Shown in pieces: positions 24,637-34,024 of a stretch of 64,000 nucleotides of DNA. Under the pieces are notes generated by a model. It was not told the origin of the DNA. It saw only the letters and a list, made by a program, of their open reading frames with translations, and did no database searches. The stretch lies in NCBI GenBank assembly GCA_910578405.1, contig CAJTQO010000015.1:6277-70276 (forward strand), given 5' to 3'. The translations under genes were made by a program, and so were the position numbers. This DNA is from an uncultured Lachnospiraceae bacterium (lineage in GTDB: Bacteria; Bacillota; Clostridia; Lachnospirales; Lachnospiraceae). How positions within the stretch are numbered: the first letter of the stretch is position 1; each line of letters starts with the position of its first letter.

Positions 24637-25953
24637 CTACATCTGTCCAAGCAGAGCCTTTGGCAAGTCTTCCCGCCCCGGCTGCATGGGAAAGCCCATA
24701 TCGTCAAACAGTGACAACTGCTTATATGTGACGCCGTCTTTGTCAAAGGGCAGCTTCTCCTTCACATTCAGCAAATTCCTTGTAATGTAATCCTCTTCCA
24801 TCTTCGTGCGGTACATCATCCGCCCGCTGCAGGTAATAAAATACAGCGCCCGCTTTAACACTACCCCAATCTTTTTCAAATCTTCGAAACGCAACGTCCC
24901 GTTGCGCCTCGCCCGCACTATGCGCTGCGCGCTCTTCACTCCAACGCCCGGTATCCTAAGGAGCATTTTGTAATCCGCCCGGTTCACCTCCACCGGAAAC
25001 AGCTCCAGATGCCGCAGCGCCCAATCCGCCTTGGGATCCAGCAAAATGTTAAAGTTGGGCCGTTCCTCACTGAGCAGCTCGTCCGCCGTAAAGCCATAAA
25101 ACCGCAGCAGCCAGTCCGCCTGGTACAGCCTGTGTTCCCGCAGCAGCGGCGGCCCTCCCGGCAGGGCAGGCAGCTCCCTGTCCTCATTGACCTGCACAAA
25201 AGCGGAATAAAACACCCGCTTTAACTCAAACTTCCGGTACAGCCCTTCCGCCACATGAATCAATTGGAAATCATTCTCCGGGGTGGCCCCCACAATCATC
25301 TGCGTAGACTGCCCCGCCGCCACAAAGCGGGGCGCATTCCGGTATAAGGTGATTTCATTCTTGTTTACCCGGATTCCGTTTTGTATCTGCCGCATAGGCG
25401 CCAGTATATTCTTACGGTGTTTATTGGGAGCCAGGCGGCGCAGCCCTTCCGCTGTCGGAAGCTCCAAGTTCACACTCATCCGGTCGGCCAAAAAACCGGC
25501 CTGCTGAACCAACGCCGGGTCGGCCCCCGGAATCGCTTTCACATGGATATAGCCTTGGAAACGGTATTCCCGCCGCAGCTTATAAATCGTCCGGCAGATT
25601 AGCTCCATCGTATAATCCGGGCTTTGCAGAATCCCGGAGCTTAAAAACAGCCCTTCAATATAATTCCTCTTATAAAATTCCATCGTCAGCGTACACACCT
25701 CTTCCGGCGTAAAGGAAGTCCGCGGCACATCGTTGGAACGCCTGTTGACGCAATACTTGCAATCATAAATGCATTCATTGGTAAATAGAATCTTCAGCAG
25801 CGAAATGCAGCGTCCGTCCGCACTGAACGAATGGCAGATTCCCCCCGCTATTGTATTCCCTATGCCCCTGCCGTCCCCTTTGCGCTCTATCCCGCTGGAA
25901 GTGCAGGCCACATCATACTTCGCCGCATCGGTGAGTATTCCCAGCTTTTCCAT
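24637..25953 (-). CDS. Putative DNA modification/repair radical SAM protein, 438 aa
   Basis: A radical-SAM enzyme with the [4Fe-4S] motif C-x3-C-x2-C in NECIYDCKYCVN and a helix-hairpin-helix near the C-terminus (LLRIPGVGVKSAQRIVRARR) that should bind DNA. This combination and the upstream pattern ILTDAAKYDVACTSSG match TIGR03916. I prefer ATG 25953, with AGGACAGG upstream; an alternative ATG lies at 25989, and the longest start (26016) falls inside a LexA-like box. It is cotranscribed with the TIGR03915 gene. The reaction is unknown. Confidence 0.85.
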   Translation of the reverse strand: MEKLGILTDAAKYDVACTSSGIERKGDGRGIGNTIAGGICHSFSADGRCISLLKILFTNECIYDCKYCVNRRSNDVPRTSFTPEEVCTLTMEFYKRNYIEGLFLSSGILQSPDYTMELICRTIYKLRREYRFQGYIHVKAIPGADPALVQQAGFLADRMSVNLELPTAEGLRRLAPNKHRKNILAPMRQIQNGIRVNKNEITLYRNAPRFVAAGQSTQMIVGATPENDFQLIHVAEGLYRKFELKRVFYSAFVQVNEDRELPALPGGPPLLREHRLYQADWLLRFYGFTADELLSEERPNFNILLDPKADWALRHLELFPVEVNRADYKMLLRIPGVGVKSAQRIVRARRNGTLRFEDLKKIGVVLKRALYFITCSGRMMYRTKMEEDYITRNLLNVKEKLPFDKDGVTYKQLSLFDDMGFPMQPGREDLPKALLGQM

Positions 25954-26009
25954 GATATCCTGTCCTTCCCCTATCCTGAATTGCGCCATTTCATCCACAC
26001 CAGCCTCTC

Positions 26010-26023
26010 CGAACAAATGTTTG
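26010..26023. promoter_or_regulatory. LexA-like (SOS) box 1
   Basis: CGAACAAATGTTTG matches the Firmicutes LexA/DinR pattern GAAC-N4-GTT(T/C) closely. It lies just upstream of the likely start of the radical-SAM repair gene. Confidence 0.55.
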
Positions 26024-26064
26024 AAACCATCATAACATAATAGGAAACAGATTGCAACCCCTTT

Positions 26065-26079
26065 TCAAACATTTGTTCT
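26065..26079. promoter_or_regulatory. LexA-like (SOS) box 2
   Basis: TCAAACATTTGTTCT is the inverted copy of box 1, with its centre 55 bases away. Together they form a long inverted repeat (GAACAAATGTTTGAAA and its complement) between the divergent repair operon and asnA. Confidence 0.55.
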
Positions 26080-26170
26080 TTTAAAAACCAAAAAAAATTC
26101 CTTGCAATCTTTCCCCAAAAGAGGTTAAATAAGAAGGAAGTTATTTGAAGCAAAGTGAGGATTATGAAAA

Positions 26171-27181
26171 ATGAACAATTTAAAAATACCCAAAGGCTAC
26201 CAATCGGCGCTTAGCCTGCATGACACCCAAATCGGCATTAAGACCGTAAAAGATTTCTTTCAGAATCTGCTGGCGCAAAGGCTCCATCTTTTGCGCGTAT
26301 CAGCCCCTCTGTTCGTCACCCCGGGTTCCGGGTTAAACGACAACTTAAACGGCGTGGAACGCCCCGTTACCTTTGGCATCCGCGAGCAGGACGATGCGGA
26401 AGCGGAAATCGTCCATTCCCTTGCCAAGTGGAAACGCTATGCCCTGCAAAAATACGGCTTTTCCGTAGGCGAAGGGCTGTACACTGATATGAGCGCCATC
26501 CGGCGGGACGAAGAAACCGACAACATCCATTCCATCTATGTAGACCAGTGGGACTGGGAAAAAATCATTACAAAGGAGCAACGTAACCTTGACACCTTAA
26601 AAGACGTAGTCCGCACCGTATACAAGGCGCTGCGCAAAACAGAGAAATACCTGGCCATACAATATGACTACATAGAAGAAATTCTTCCCCATGATATCTT
26701 TTTCATTACCACAAGGGAGTTAGAAGAGATGTTCCCCGAATACAGCCCAAAGGAACGGGAATATTATATCAGCAAAGCCAAAGGAGCCGTCTGCATTATG
26801 CAAATCGGGGATGTGCTGGAATCCGGCGAAAAACATGACGGGCGGGCGCCGGACTATGACGACTGGGCGTTAAATGCGGATATTGTCGTTTACTATCCTG
26901 TGCTGGATATCGCGCTGGAATTATCCTCCATGGGCATCCGTGTGGATAAACAAGCCCTGCTCTCCCAATTGGAAAAAGCAGGCTGCCCGGAGCGCGCAAA
27001 CCTTCCCTTCCAGCAGTCCGTACTAAAGGAAGAACTGCCCTATACCATCGGCGGCGGCATCGGGCAGTCACGAATCTGTATGTTTTTTTTGCGCAAGGCG
27101 CACATCGGAGAAGTCCAGTGTTCCCTCTGGCCAGAGGATGTAAAAAAAGAAGCGGAGGAAAAGGGGCTGCAGCTATTATAA
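26171..27181 (+). CDS. asnA: Aspartate-ammonia ligase AsnA, 336 aa
   Basis: AsnA makes asparagine from aspartate, ammonia and ATP. The class II synthetase-like fold is evident in VTPGSGLNDNLNGVERPVTF, YTDMSAIRRDEETDNIHSIY, VDQWDWEKII and the C-terminal YTIGGGIGQSRICMFFLRKAHI. Length fits the family. It is divergent from the repair operon and ends at a hairpin before the convergent GH110 gene. No leader peptide or riboswitch was seen. Confidence 0.95.
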   Translation: MNNLKIPKGYQSALSLHDTQIGIKTVKDFFQNLLAQRLHLLRVSAPLFVTPGSGLNDNLNGVERPVTFGIREQDDAEAEIVHSLAKWKRYALQKYGFSVGEGLYTDMSAIRRDEETDNIHSIYVDQWDWEKIITKEQRNLDTLKDVVRTVYKALRKTEKYLAIQYDYIEEILPHDIFFITTRELEEMFPEYSPKEREYYISKAKGAVCIMQIGDVLESGEKHDGRAPDYDDWALNADIVVYYPVLDIALELSSMGIRVDKQALLSQLEKAGCPERANLPFQQSVLKEELPYTIGGGIGQSRICMFFLRKAHIGEVQCSLWPEDVKKEAEEKGLQLL

Positions 27182-27245
27182 AAGAACCAAAGCCCCGGCT
27201 CCCTTGCAGACAGAAAAACGAAAACAACGCTTGTGCGTCTAAACC

Positions 27246-27267
27246 GGGCAGGGGATTCTTCCCCTGC
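27246..27267. terminator. Hairpin between asnA and the GH110 gene
   Basis: GGCAGGGGA and TCCCCTGCC pair around a short loop; the T-run is displaced (GGTTTTC after 10 bases). A plausible but imperfect terminator. Confidence 0.5.
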
Positions 27268-27313
27268 CTGCGCACTTGGTTTTCTTGCGCCTTCGTTCAC
27301 CTTTTCCTTTCGG

Positions 27314-29026
27314 CTATCCCTGTGTATGCCGCAAACTCTCCTGCCTTCCCTCCATGCCGTCTTTTTCCCACACGCCCACATGTTCCACGCAAAACACGGG
27401 TTCCCCTGTATCCTGATAATCCTCCTTATCCTCTATCCGGTTCCCCTTCCATACAAGCTCCCCGACCTGGTATGCCCGCAATGCCTGCGGATGCGCCCGC
27501 CGGAATACATTCCCTTTTATTTCTATCTTTTTGTGGAAATGCTTTCCCTCCAACGGGCTGGCCACCCTGGGCGTAATCTGTATCGGCGCTTTCCCCCACC
27601 CCCTGATATAAGCGCATCCGTCAAACAGATTATCCTCTATCACAATATGTTGTGCGCTTCCCGACTCGAACCATTCGTTAGCGTCCCCCTCGATTAAGAT
27701 TCCGGCTCCTGGCGTCTGGAATGTATTGCCTTTTATCCACGCTTGCCCAATCCCTGTGCATAACAGCCCCCTGGCCCGGTTGTTGCGAAATACGCAGCCT
27801 TCCACTGTCACCTTGGGCCTCCAATCCAGGTTCTCCACCACATGGCCTGCCTTTAGCCCAGGCACAGCCTCCTGCGGAAACACTTCTATATAATCCTTGT
27901 TGAGCCGCTCCGCCCGTTTCACCTTTCCCTCTGCAAAAGACTCCATATGTTCCGTCTCCAGACACTGGAACGTTTCTCCGGCCCGCAGCAGCTCCACTCC
28001 TTTTTGCTGCCCATGCGCCAACTCTAGCAAAAAGCTGCCGTCTTCTTCTACCTGCTTAACCCTTCCATATATGCCGTGGACATTTAAGGCATCGTCTAAC
28101 TGGTTCTCACAAAGACAGCCCTTTACCAGAATCCATCCCCTGCAGCAGACAAAATGAAACGCATCCGCCTCCGTAGTGAAGATATGCCCCTTTTCTTCCC
28201 GGCGTTTCACCGACACCTCTTCCAGCGATATATTCTCCGAACGCCAGCCTATGACCCCCATTGCCAGGGCATGGAAGATTTTCACCTGGCGCAGCGTGAC
28301 ATTTTGGCTGTTTTCCATATAGAAGGCCGGACAGTTCCTTGGATGATGGCGCAAAATCAATGCATTCCCCGGATGTGAAGCAGCGCTGAATCCTTCTTCC
28401 CCATCCGGAATGGAAATTTCCAACATGCCGTAAGCCGTCTCCCTGTAAACGGCATTCACTCCCCCATCCTTTAAGTTAAACTCCCGATCCCCCAATCCCT
28501 TCGCAGGCGCTTTCGTTTCCTTATCCATCTCCAGCCACCGCTCCAGTTCACGACAATCGCTTTCCCCGCAAAAATACACCCTGCCGCCTTTCACATAATA
28601 CGGAAACTGTTCCCTATCCACGGAAATCTCCATCCGGCGTTCTTCCACTTTCTGTATTATTCCCTGGGAATAACCGGGCCTTTCGTAGTCCACCTGCAGC
28701 CCCTCCAATACGACCTCCTTGCAGCCGCACAGATAAAAGGGGATGCAGTCCCCATGGAAAATGAATTCCGCCCCTTCCCCCTTGATATGCAGCTTTTCAT
28801 AACCGCTAAGGTCAAAAACAATCCTTTTTACCGTATCCTCCTCATGATTTGGGATGCACAGCATTTTTTCATAAGCATAATCCGGGTAAAAATGATACTT
28901 CCCCGGTTCCAGCAAAAAGCAAACCCCCTTTTCTTCCCGGTACCGCTCCAGCATCTTCCTTACATAAAAAGCAAGCTGGGGGCTGTCTCCCGGCGCAACG
29001 TTCCAGTCCCTTCCCTTAATGTCCAT
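27314..29026 (-). CDS. GH110-like alpha-galactosidase, right-handed beta-helix, 570 aa
   Basis: The repeated pattern of short beta-strands and the motifs FTTEADAFHFVCCRG and NQLDDALNVHGIYG match GH110, the exo-alpha-1,3-galactosidases that include blood group B-cleaving enzymes. The paired aspartates D311-D312 lie in the segment that is catalytic in characterised members. No signal peptide is visible, so the enzyme appears cytoplasmic and would act on imported oligosaccharide. It is monocistronic, with its own promoter and operator-like repeat upstream and a long repeat-rich leader. Substrate preference between blood group B and linear galactose linkages cannot be told. Confidence 0.8.
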   Translation of the reverse strand: MDIKGRDWNVAPGDSPQLAFYVRKMLERYREEKGVCFLLEPGKYHFYPDYAYEKMLCIPNHEEDTVKRIVFDLSGYEKLHIKGEGAEFIFHGDCIPFYLCGCKEVVLEGLQVDYERPGYSQGIIQKVEERRMEISVDREQFPYYVKGGRVYFCGESDCRELERWLEMDKETKAPAKGLGDREFNLKDGGVNAVYRETAYGMLEISIPDGEEGFSAASHPGNALILRHHPRNCPAFYMENSQNVTLRQVKIFHALAMGVIGWRSENISLEEVSVKRREEKGHIFTTEADAFHFVCCRGWILVKGCLCENQLDDALNVHGIYGRVKQVEEDGSFLLELAHGQQKGVELLRAGETFQCLETEHMESFAEGKVKRAERLNKDYIEVFPQEAVPGLKAGHVVENLDWRPKVTVEGCVFRNNRARGLLCTGIGQAWIKGNTFQTPGAGILIEGDANEWFESGSAQHIVIEDNLFDGCAYIRGWGKAPIQITPRVASPLEGKHFHKKIEIKGNVFRRAHPQALRAYQVGELVWKGNRIEDKEDYQDTGEPVFCVEHVGVWEKDGMEGRQESLRHTQG

Positions 29027-29035
29027 TTTCTTCCT

Positions 29036-29215
29036 ATCCTTTCCCTTAGTCCTTTTTCTTTTCCGTCCTTCCCTTTTATCTTTTTTTCTTTTCCCTCCTT
29101 CCCTTTCATCTTTTTTCTTTTCCCTCCTTCCCTTTCATCTTTTTTCTTTTCTGTCCTTTCCTTTTATCTTTTTTCTTTTCCCTCCTTCCCTTTTATCTTT
29201 TTTCTTTTCCGTCCC
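29036..29215 (-). repeat. About six copies of a 29-bp purine-rich repeat before the GH110 gene
   Basis: On the plus strand the unit starts CTTTTCCCTCCTTCCCTTTC and is followed by ATCTTTTTT. It recurs about six times with small changes. On the sense strand this is A/G-rich and forms the 5' untranslated leader of the GH110 gene. The remaining bases to 29421 hold nothing I recognise. Confidence 0.85.
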
Positions 29216-29421
29216 TGCCATTTGGCGCTTTCCTTAACGCATTGCCCGGCCAAACAAACCAACAGTTTCCAAGCGGCGTAAGCCGGACATGTTCCAATGC
29301 AGCATCTCACAAAGAATCCCGCCAAATTGCCTGCCCGTTTTCCAGACTGTGTGAGTCAACACCCCCATGGGGCGGCCCTTCGCCCGTCCTTTGAGCCGGA
29401 CTGTTTGAAATTGACATTTAT

Positions 29422-29461
29422 GTCATATGGAAATATGACGCTTCCATCTTTTTATATTATA
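29422..29461 (-). promoter_or_regulatory. Promoter -10 and operator-like palindrome of the GH110 gene
   Basis: A TATAAT (29456-29461, minus strand) is followed downstream by the palindrome GTCATAT-GGAA-ATATGAC (29422-29439 on the plus strand), which would overlap the transcription start region. The -35 is not clear. The layout fits repression by a sugar-responsive regulator that is not in the window. Confidence 0.45.
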
Positions 29462-29477
29462 CTCAAATGTCAGACAA

Positions 29478-30830
29478 TCAAGGCGTATTTTCTCCCTTCC
29501 TGTCATTTTCCCACGCTTTTTGCAGTCTGCGGTAAAACAGGACTGACAGCGCTGCCGCCACGCTCCAGCCTGCCGGCCAGGAGAGCCATATCCCCACTGC
29601 CCCAAACCGCCAGGAAAGAGCAAAAGCCAACAGGACGCGCAGCGCCAAATCCGTAAACGTGGAAGCCATAAACTGCCGCATCGCCCCTGCGCCGCGCAGC
29701 ACGCCGTCCGTAATAAGCTTCACGGAAATGACGGCATAAAAAGGAGAAACAATCTTCAAAAACACCTCGCCGGTATGTAACGCCACTGCGCTCTCCTCTC
29801 CCATAAACAGCCGCAGCATTCCCCCGCAGAACAGGAAAAACGCGGCAAAAAAGCATACTACAATGACAAACGTCAGCCGCAGCCCTGCCCGGAAGCCCTC
29901 CCTGACCCTGCCGGCCTTCCCCGCTCCCAGGTTCTGCGCCGAAAAATTGGAAATCCCGTTTCCCAAGGTGGTAAAACTGGTTACTGCGAACGTATTTAGC
30001 TTCACTGCCGCCGAATATCCGGCAATCACCGACGAGCCATAGCTGTTTACCAGCCCTTGGATAAAAATGTTCCCTATCGACACAAAACTTTGCTGCAATA
30101 TAGAAGGAACGGCAATCCGGCTGATTCTGCCAAGCATTTTCCAGGAAAACAACGCTGCCTTTCCCTCCGTTTTCACTTCCCCCAGCCTTTTTCTCATAGT
30201 AAAGAGCGCAAACACGCTGGCAATCCCCTGCGCCAGGAAGGTGGCCCATGCCACGCCTGCCACTCCCCAATGGAATCCCGCCACAAACAGATAATCCAAC
30301 AGGATATTTCCAAGGGAGGACACAATGAGGAAATAGAGCGGCGTCTTAGAATCCCCCAATGCGGAAAAAATCCCGGTCGCCACATTATAGAGGAAAAGAA
30401 AGACAAAACCTCCGATATAAATTTCCAGATAAAGCGCCCCGTCCGCAAAAATATTTTCCGGCGTGCGTATCATTTTCATCAGCCATCCCGTTCCCGCCAC
30501 CCCTGTCGCTGTCAAAAACAAAGACAACGCAAACGCTGACACAAGCGTCGTATACACTGCCGTTTTCATTTCCGTATATTTCTTTGCCCCGAACAAGTTC
30601 GAAATAATTACCGAACAGCCAATGTTGCTGCCCACTGCAATTGCCATAAAAATCATCGTAATCGGATAGGAAGCCCCCACCGCCGCCAACGCATCCTCCC
30701 CTGCAAACCGGCCGGCAATTATGCTGTCCGCAATATTATAAAGCTGCTGGAACACCACACTGATAAACATGGGAACCGTAAACTGCCGCAGCGCCTTGCC
30801 CGCAGAACCCTCCGTCAAATCTTTTACCAT
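29478..30830 (-). CDS. MATE-family efflux transporter, 450 aa
   Basis: A multidrug and toxic compound extrusion antiporter. About twelve hydrophobic helices are visible and the N-terminus LTEGSAGKALRQFTVPMFIS followed by QQLYNIADSIIAGRF is the MATE pattern; the internal repeat has QQSFVSIGNIFIQGL. Length is typical. It is one of four MATE genes in the window. There is no adjacent regulator and the substrate is unknown. Confidence 0.92.
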   Translation of the reverse strand: MVKDLTEGSAGKALRQFTVPMFISVVFQQLYNIADSIIAGRFAGEDALAAVGASYPITMIFMAIAVGSNIGCSVIISNLFGAKKYTEMKTAVYTTLVSAFALSLFLTATGVAGTGWLMKMIRTPENIFADGALYLEIYIGGFVFLFLYNVATGIFSALGDSKTPLYFLIVSSLGNILLDYLFVAGFHWGVAGVAWATFLAQGIASVFALFTMRKRLGEVKTEGKAALFSWKMLGRISRIAVPSILQQSFVSIGNIFIQGLVNSYGSSVIAGYSAAVKLNTFAVTSFTTLGNGISNFSAQNLGAGKAGRVREGFRAGLRLTFVIVVCFFAAFFLFCGGMLRLFMGEESAVALHTGEVFLKIVSPFYAVISVKLITDGVLRGAGAMRQFMASTFTDLALRVLLAFALSWRFGAVGIWLSWPAGWSVAAALSVLFYRRLQKAWENDRKGENTP

Positions 30831-31170
30831 CCTGCATCCCGCTCCTTTCTTCTCACGGTAACGATACTATGTCCCTTACTGCACCGTTGGTATTATACTA
30901 CTTTTCTCCCTGTAAATACAATTCATATTTACTGTAATCCGCCATAAGCTCTCCTTATCCGTCCGCGCCCTTACCTGCTTTCTTGCGGACATTCTTTCCT
31001 GTGCGGCATTTGCGCTGCCCCATAAGGCCGTAATAACTAACATGGATTCAAAAGCTTTGCACCGAAAAAACGGAAAATAAAATAAAGGTTTTCCAAAGCA
31101 GCCAGCCAAACGCTTACCGCTCTGAAAAACCCCCTGTGCGCAAAACACCCAACAAGCACAATCCCATCCG

Positions 31171-31309
31171 CTTAAGTTTCCAAGATAGGGCAATCATAGT
31201 CCTCATCCAGACGCCCTTTCGCTCACGGCAGATAAAACGGCGCAAAAGCCAGCGTCTTTCGATGGTCTGGACTTAAAGCCTATGGTTGTTCCGCCTGAAA
31301 AAGCTTAAG
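31171..31309. ncRNA. Candidate structured RNA in a 498-bp gap
   Basis: A roughly 139-base segment between two CTTAAG boxes has nested complementary blocks: CATAG/CTATG, CCAGAC/GTCTGG and GACGC/GCGTC. The gap (30831-31328) has no credible gene. I match it to no known RNA family, and the strand is undecided. It could be a chance fold or a decayed repeat. Confidence 0.25.
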
Positions 31310-31328
31310 TGAATGGCATTGCCAAAAA

Positions 31329-31943
31329 TCAGGCGTCAAGAACCGATGCCATTGTATCCGCAGCCTCTACGATTTCCGGCCCCTGAGTGGCTGCCGTGGC
31401 ATTTTCCGCCACTTCCTGCGGATCGTCATATTCCTTCTTTTCCTTCTCCTCCCAAAGACTGTCGTATTTCTCCCGTTTTTGCCGCCGCGCCATAGCGCCA
31501 ATGCTTTTCGCTGTCTGGTACAATTCGTTGTCAAACTCCATCAGCTTCTTTTCATCTGCAGCCGGCACGATGCCGCCTTTCATAATCCGGCGCGCCACCT
31601 CTATCAGCTTCGCCATATCAGCCGCATACTCCTTGGCTGCGTCCCCTTGCTGCTCCGCCACGGCTGCGTTCCAATGCGCGCAATACTGGTCTGCCAGTTT
31701 GCTCAAATAGTCCTGGTACTGCGTCTGCTTCTCGTCCAGCGCCTCTAACGTCAATTCCAGAGTCGCCGCTTCCGACGCAAACTTCTCCCGGTCATCCGGC
31801 GCCGTTTCCATCTTTTTCTTCATGTCCTGCAGCTTCTTTGATACCAGTATCTTCTGATTCTGGTATGACCTTACCTGTTCCCGGTAAAGTTTCTGCGCTT
31901 CTCCAATTTTCAAACCCATCACATCCTTGTATTTATTTTGCAC
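31329..31943 (-). CDS. Coiled-coil hypothetical protein, 204 aa
   Basis: A soluble, highly charged, helical protein: LKIGEAQKLYREQVRSYQNQ, KKLQDMKKKMETAPDDREKF and a central LELTLEALDEKQTQYQDYLS are coiled-coil-like. The C-terminus is acidic and Ala/Thr-rich. I recognise no family, but similar proteins occur in Lachnospiraceae. It is separated from the sugar genes upstream by about 100 bases and could be independent. Confidence 0.65.
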   Translation of the reverse strand: MQNKYKDVMGLKIGEAQKLYREQVRSYQNQKILVSKKLQDMKKKMETAPDDREKFASEAATLELTLEALDEKQTQYQDYLSKLADQYCAHWNAAVAEQQGDAAKEYAADMAKLIEVARRIMKGGIVPAADEKKLMEFDNELYQTAKSIGAMARRQKREKYDSLWEEKEKKEYDDPQEVAENATAATQGPEIVEAADTMASVLDA

Positions 31944-32040
31944 ATCCTTGTTCCTATATTTATTATCGTCCTTTTCCTTGCGGGAACTGATAATTTCTCT
32001 GAAAAAAAATTTTTTGCCGCTTTCCTCCCTGCCGCCGCCT

Positions 32041-32874
32041 TTAGTCTTCGTTTATCCATTTCTCCAGCAATTCCTTTGCCAGCAGGATATCTTTTCTCTG
32101 GCGTTCGCCTTCTATTTCCCGCTCAATGGTAATGTCCCCCTTATAGCCGGCCTTCTTCAATCCCCGGATAAGTTTGGGATAATCGACCATCCCTTCCCCC
32201 AGCGGCTTTTCCTCGCCAAGAGCATGTCCGTCGGTAGGATAGCAGCCGTCTTTCCCATGCACGCCCATCACATATTTCCCAAACACCGCCAGCGCATCCA
32301 CCGGGTTGCCCTTGCCGTACATTAGCAGGTTTGCAGGGTCCAGGTTTACGCCCACATTATCCAACCCAATATCCTCAATAGCCCGGCGCAGCGTCACCGG
32401 CGTCTCCTGCCCTGTCTCAAACAAAAAGCGCAGCCCTTTTTCCTTGCATTTCCCTGCCAACTGCTTCAGGCAGGCAATGACGCTATGATATTTGGAATCA
32501 TACGGATTTTCCGGCAAATAGCCCACATGAGTCACCAAATCCCGCACGCCTATCCATTCCGCAAAATCCGCTCCTTCCATAAGCATGGCAAGCCTCTGGA
32601 AGCGGAACGCCTCCGGCACCAGCCCAAGCGTCTCCTGTCCATCATAAAAATCCCACACCTTTGGCCCTTCCCAGCCGCACCAGAAAGCCGTAGGCGTAAT
32701 CCCATGCTTTTCCGCCGCCGCCTTTACTTTTTCCGCCGTCTCTTTGGCCAGAAGCGTCCTGTCCCAGCATACTATCTGGCAACTGCACATCCCCATTTCC
32801 ACCAGTTCCTGAAACTGGCTCTCTATTTCTTTTTGCTTTGTCAGGTTTACCAATACCCCTACTCTCATACGCAA
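32041..32874 (-). CDS. Sugar phosphate isomerase/epimerase family protein, 277 aa
   Basis: A TIM-barrel of the xylose isomerase-like (AP endonuclease 2) family. Metal-site motifs are visible: LFETGQETP, NVGVNLDPANLLMYG, GVHGKDGCYPTD and DITIEREIEG. It overlaps the end of the Gfo/Idh/MocA gene by ten bases. This pairing is common in inositol and rare-sugar degradation, so the two enzymes probably act in one catabolic pathway. The substrate cannot be named. Confidence 0.85.
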   Translation of the reverse strand: MRMRVGVLVNLTKQKEIESQFQELVEMGMCSCQIVCWDRTLLAKETAEKVKAAAEKHGITPTAFWCGWEGPKVWDFYDGQETLGLVPEAFRFQRLAMLMEGADFAEWIGVRDLVTHVGYLPENPYDSKYHSVIACLKQLAGKCKEKGLRFLFETGQETPVTLRRAIEDIGLDNVGVNLDPANLLMYGKGNPVDALAVFGKYVMGVHGKDGCYPTDGHALGEEKPLGEGMVDYPKLIRGLKKAGYKGDITIEREIEGERQRKDILLAKELLEKWINED

Positions 32875-33965
32875 TGCCTCCCGTCATCCATCCCTTCCAC
32901 TCTTTCCTTCTTTTTATGCAAACCCCGGCCCGCTTTCCCATCCACATACTTCCTGGCCGCCTCCAGCTCTTCCCTGGCAAGCAGCGCGGACTTTACGCCT
33001 TCTTCCAGAGGCGCCCGCCCGATTTCCCTGTTTTCCCTCAGACACTCAATAAAATACCGTATCTCCAGGTAATAAGGCCCCAAATCGGAAATATTGATTC
33101 CCATGGACGTATCGCGCAGCTCCTTCCCTTCCAGTTTTGGATATTCTTTGCCCCCTTCCTTTCGAAACAGCGTCAGGCTGGGCGTTTTCGTACCGTCAAA
33201 GGAAACCGTCCCCTCTTCAAAGCCGGCCCGGAACGAAGGGGCAAATTCCAGGGACGGGCTTTCATCCCAAATGGCCTCCGCCGTAACGAAAGCCTGTCCA
33301 TATTCATAGGCAACCGCCACATGGTTTATCATGCCCGTCTCATAGGCAGTGGCCTTTACCTCAAAAGAATCCGGCTCTCCCAACATATAGCGCAAAAAGT
33401 CCAGGTCATGGATGTGCAAATCCATCACCACGCCCCCGCTCTTTTCCTCCTCCTGGAACCAGTTTTCAAAGCCCCAATCCACTCTTGCGCTAATGCGCTG
33501 CATCACCAATGATTTCAATTTCCCGAGGGAACCGTCCTCATATACTTTCTTTAAGTATCGGTATTCCGGGAAAGAGCGCAGCACCTGGCCTACCATTGCC
33601 TTTACCCCCGTTTCTTTCTGCGCCGCCAGGAGCCTCCTGCCTTCTTCCTTTGTCAGGCAGACCGGTTTTTCCACAAAGACATGGCAGCCTTTTGCCATGG
33701 CAACGACGGCATGGTCGGTATGAAGGTAGCTTGGCAGGCATATATGCACAAAATCCGGCTTTTCCTTCTCCAAAAGCTCCATCCCTGTTTCATAGGCACG
33801 CGCATCCGGCCATACCGCCGCGCCCTTTTCCAAAAATTCCTTCCGGCAGTCGGCTATGGCAATTACTTCCACCTTCATCTCTTCTTCCAGCGCCTTTAAT
33901 GACAAGTTATGGGACATTCCCATCCCCCCACAGCCAAGCAGGGCCGCTTTTAATTTTTTCTCCAT
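32865..33965 (-). CDS. Gfo/Idh/MocA-family oxidoreductase, 366 aa
   Basis: An NAD(P)-dependent sugar or inositol dehydrogenase. The Rossmann motif AALLGCGGMGMSH is at the N-terminus, and the catalytic-region EKP lies in HVFVEKPVCLTKEEG. The substrate-binding HDLDF(L) segment DLHIHDLDFLRYMLG follows. Length is normal. It is coupled to the downstream isomerase. No transporter or regulator is linked. Confidence 0.9.
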   Translation of the reverse strand: MEKKLKAALLGCGGMGMSHNLSLKALEEEMKVEVIAIADCRKEFLEKGAAVWPDARAYETGMELLEKEKPDFVHICLPSYLHTDHAVVAMAKGCHVFVEKPVCLTKEEGRRLLAAQKETGVKAMVGQVLRSFPEYRYLKKVYEDGSLGKLKSLVMQRISARVDWGFENWFQEEEKSGGVVMDLHIHDLDFLRYMLGEPDSFEVKATAYETGMINHVAVAYEYGQAFVTAEAIWDESPSLEFAPSFRAGFEEGTVSFDGTKTPSLTLFRKEGGKEYPKLEGKELRDTSMGINISDLGPYYLEIRYFIECLRENREIGRAPLEEGVKSALLAREELEAARKYVDGKAGRGLHKKKERVEGMDDGRHCV

Positions 33966-34024
33966 ATTTCCTTCCCTTCTTCTTTCTCCTGCCGTTTCAC
34001 GGCGCTATGTGTAAAACCGTATTT

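Noticed and set aside
30876..31193. 105-residue minus-strand ORF in the gap after the first MATE gene
   Set aside because: Odd composition rich in Cys and Trp, no ribosome site and no family pattern.
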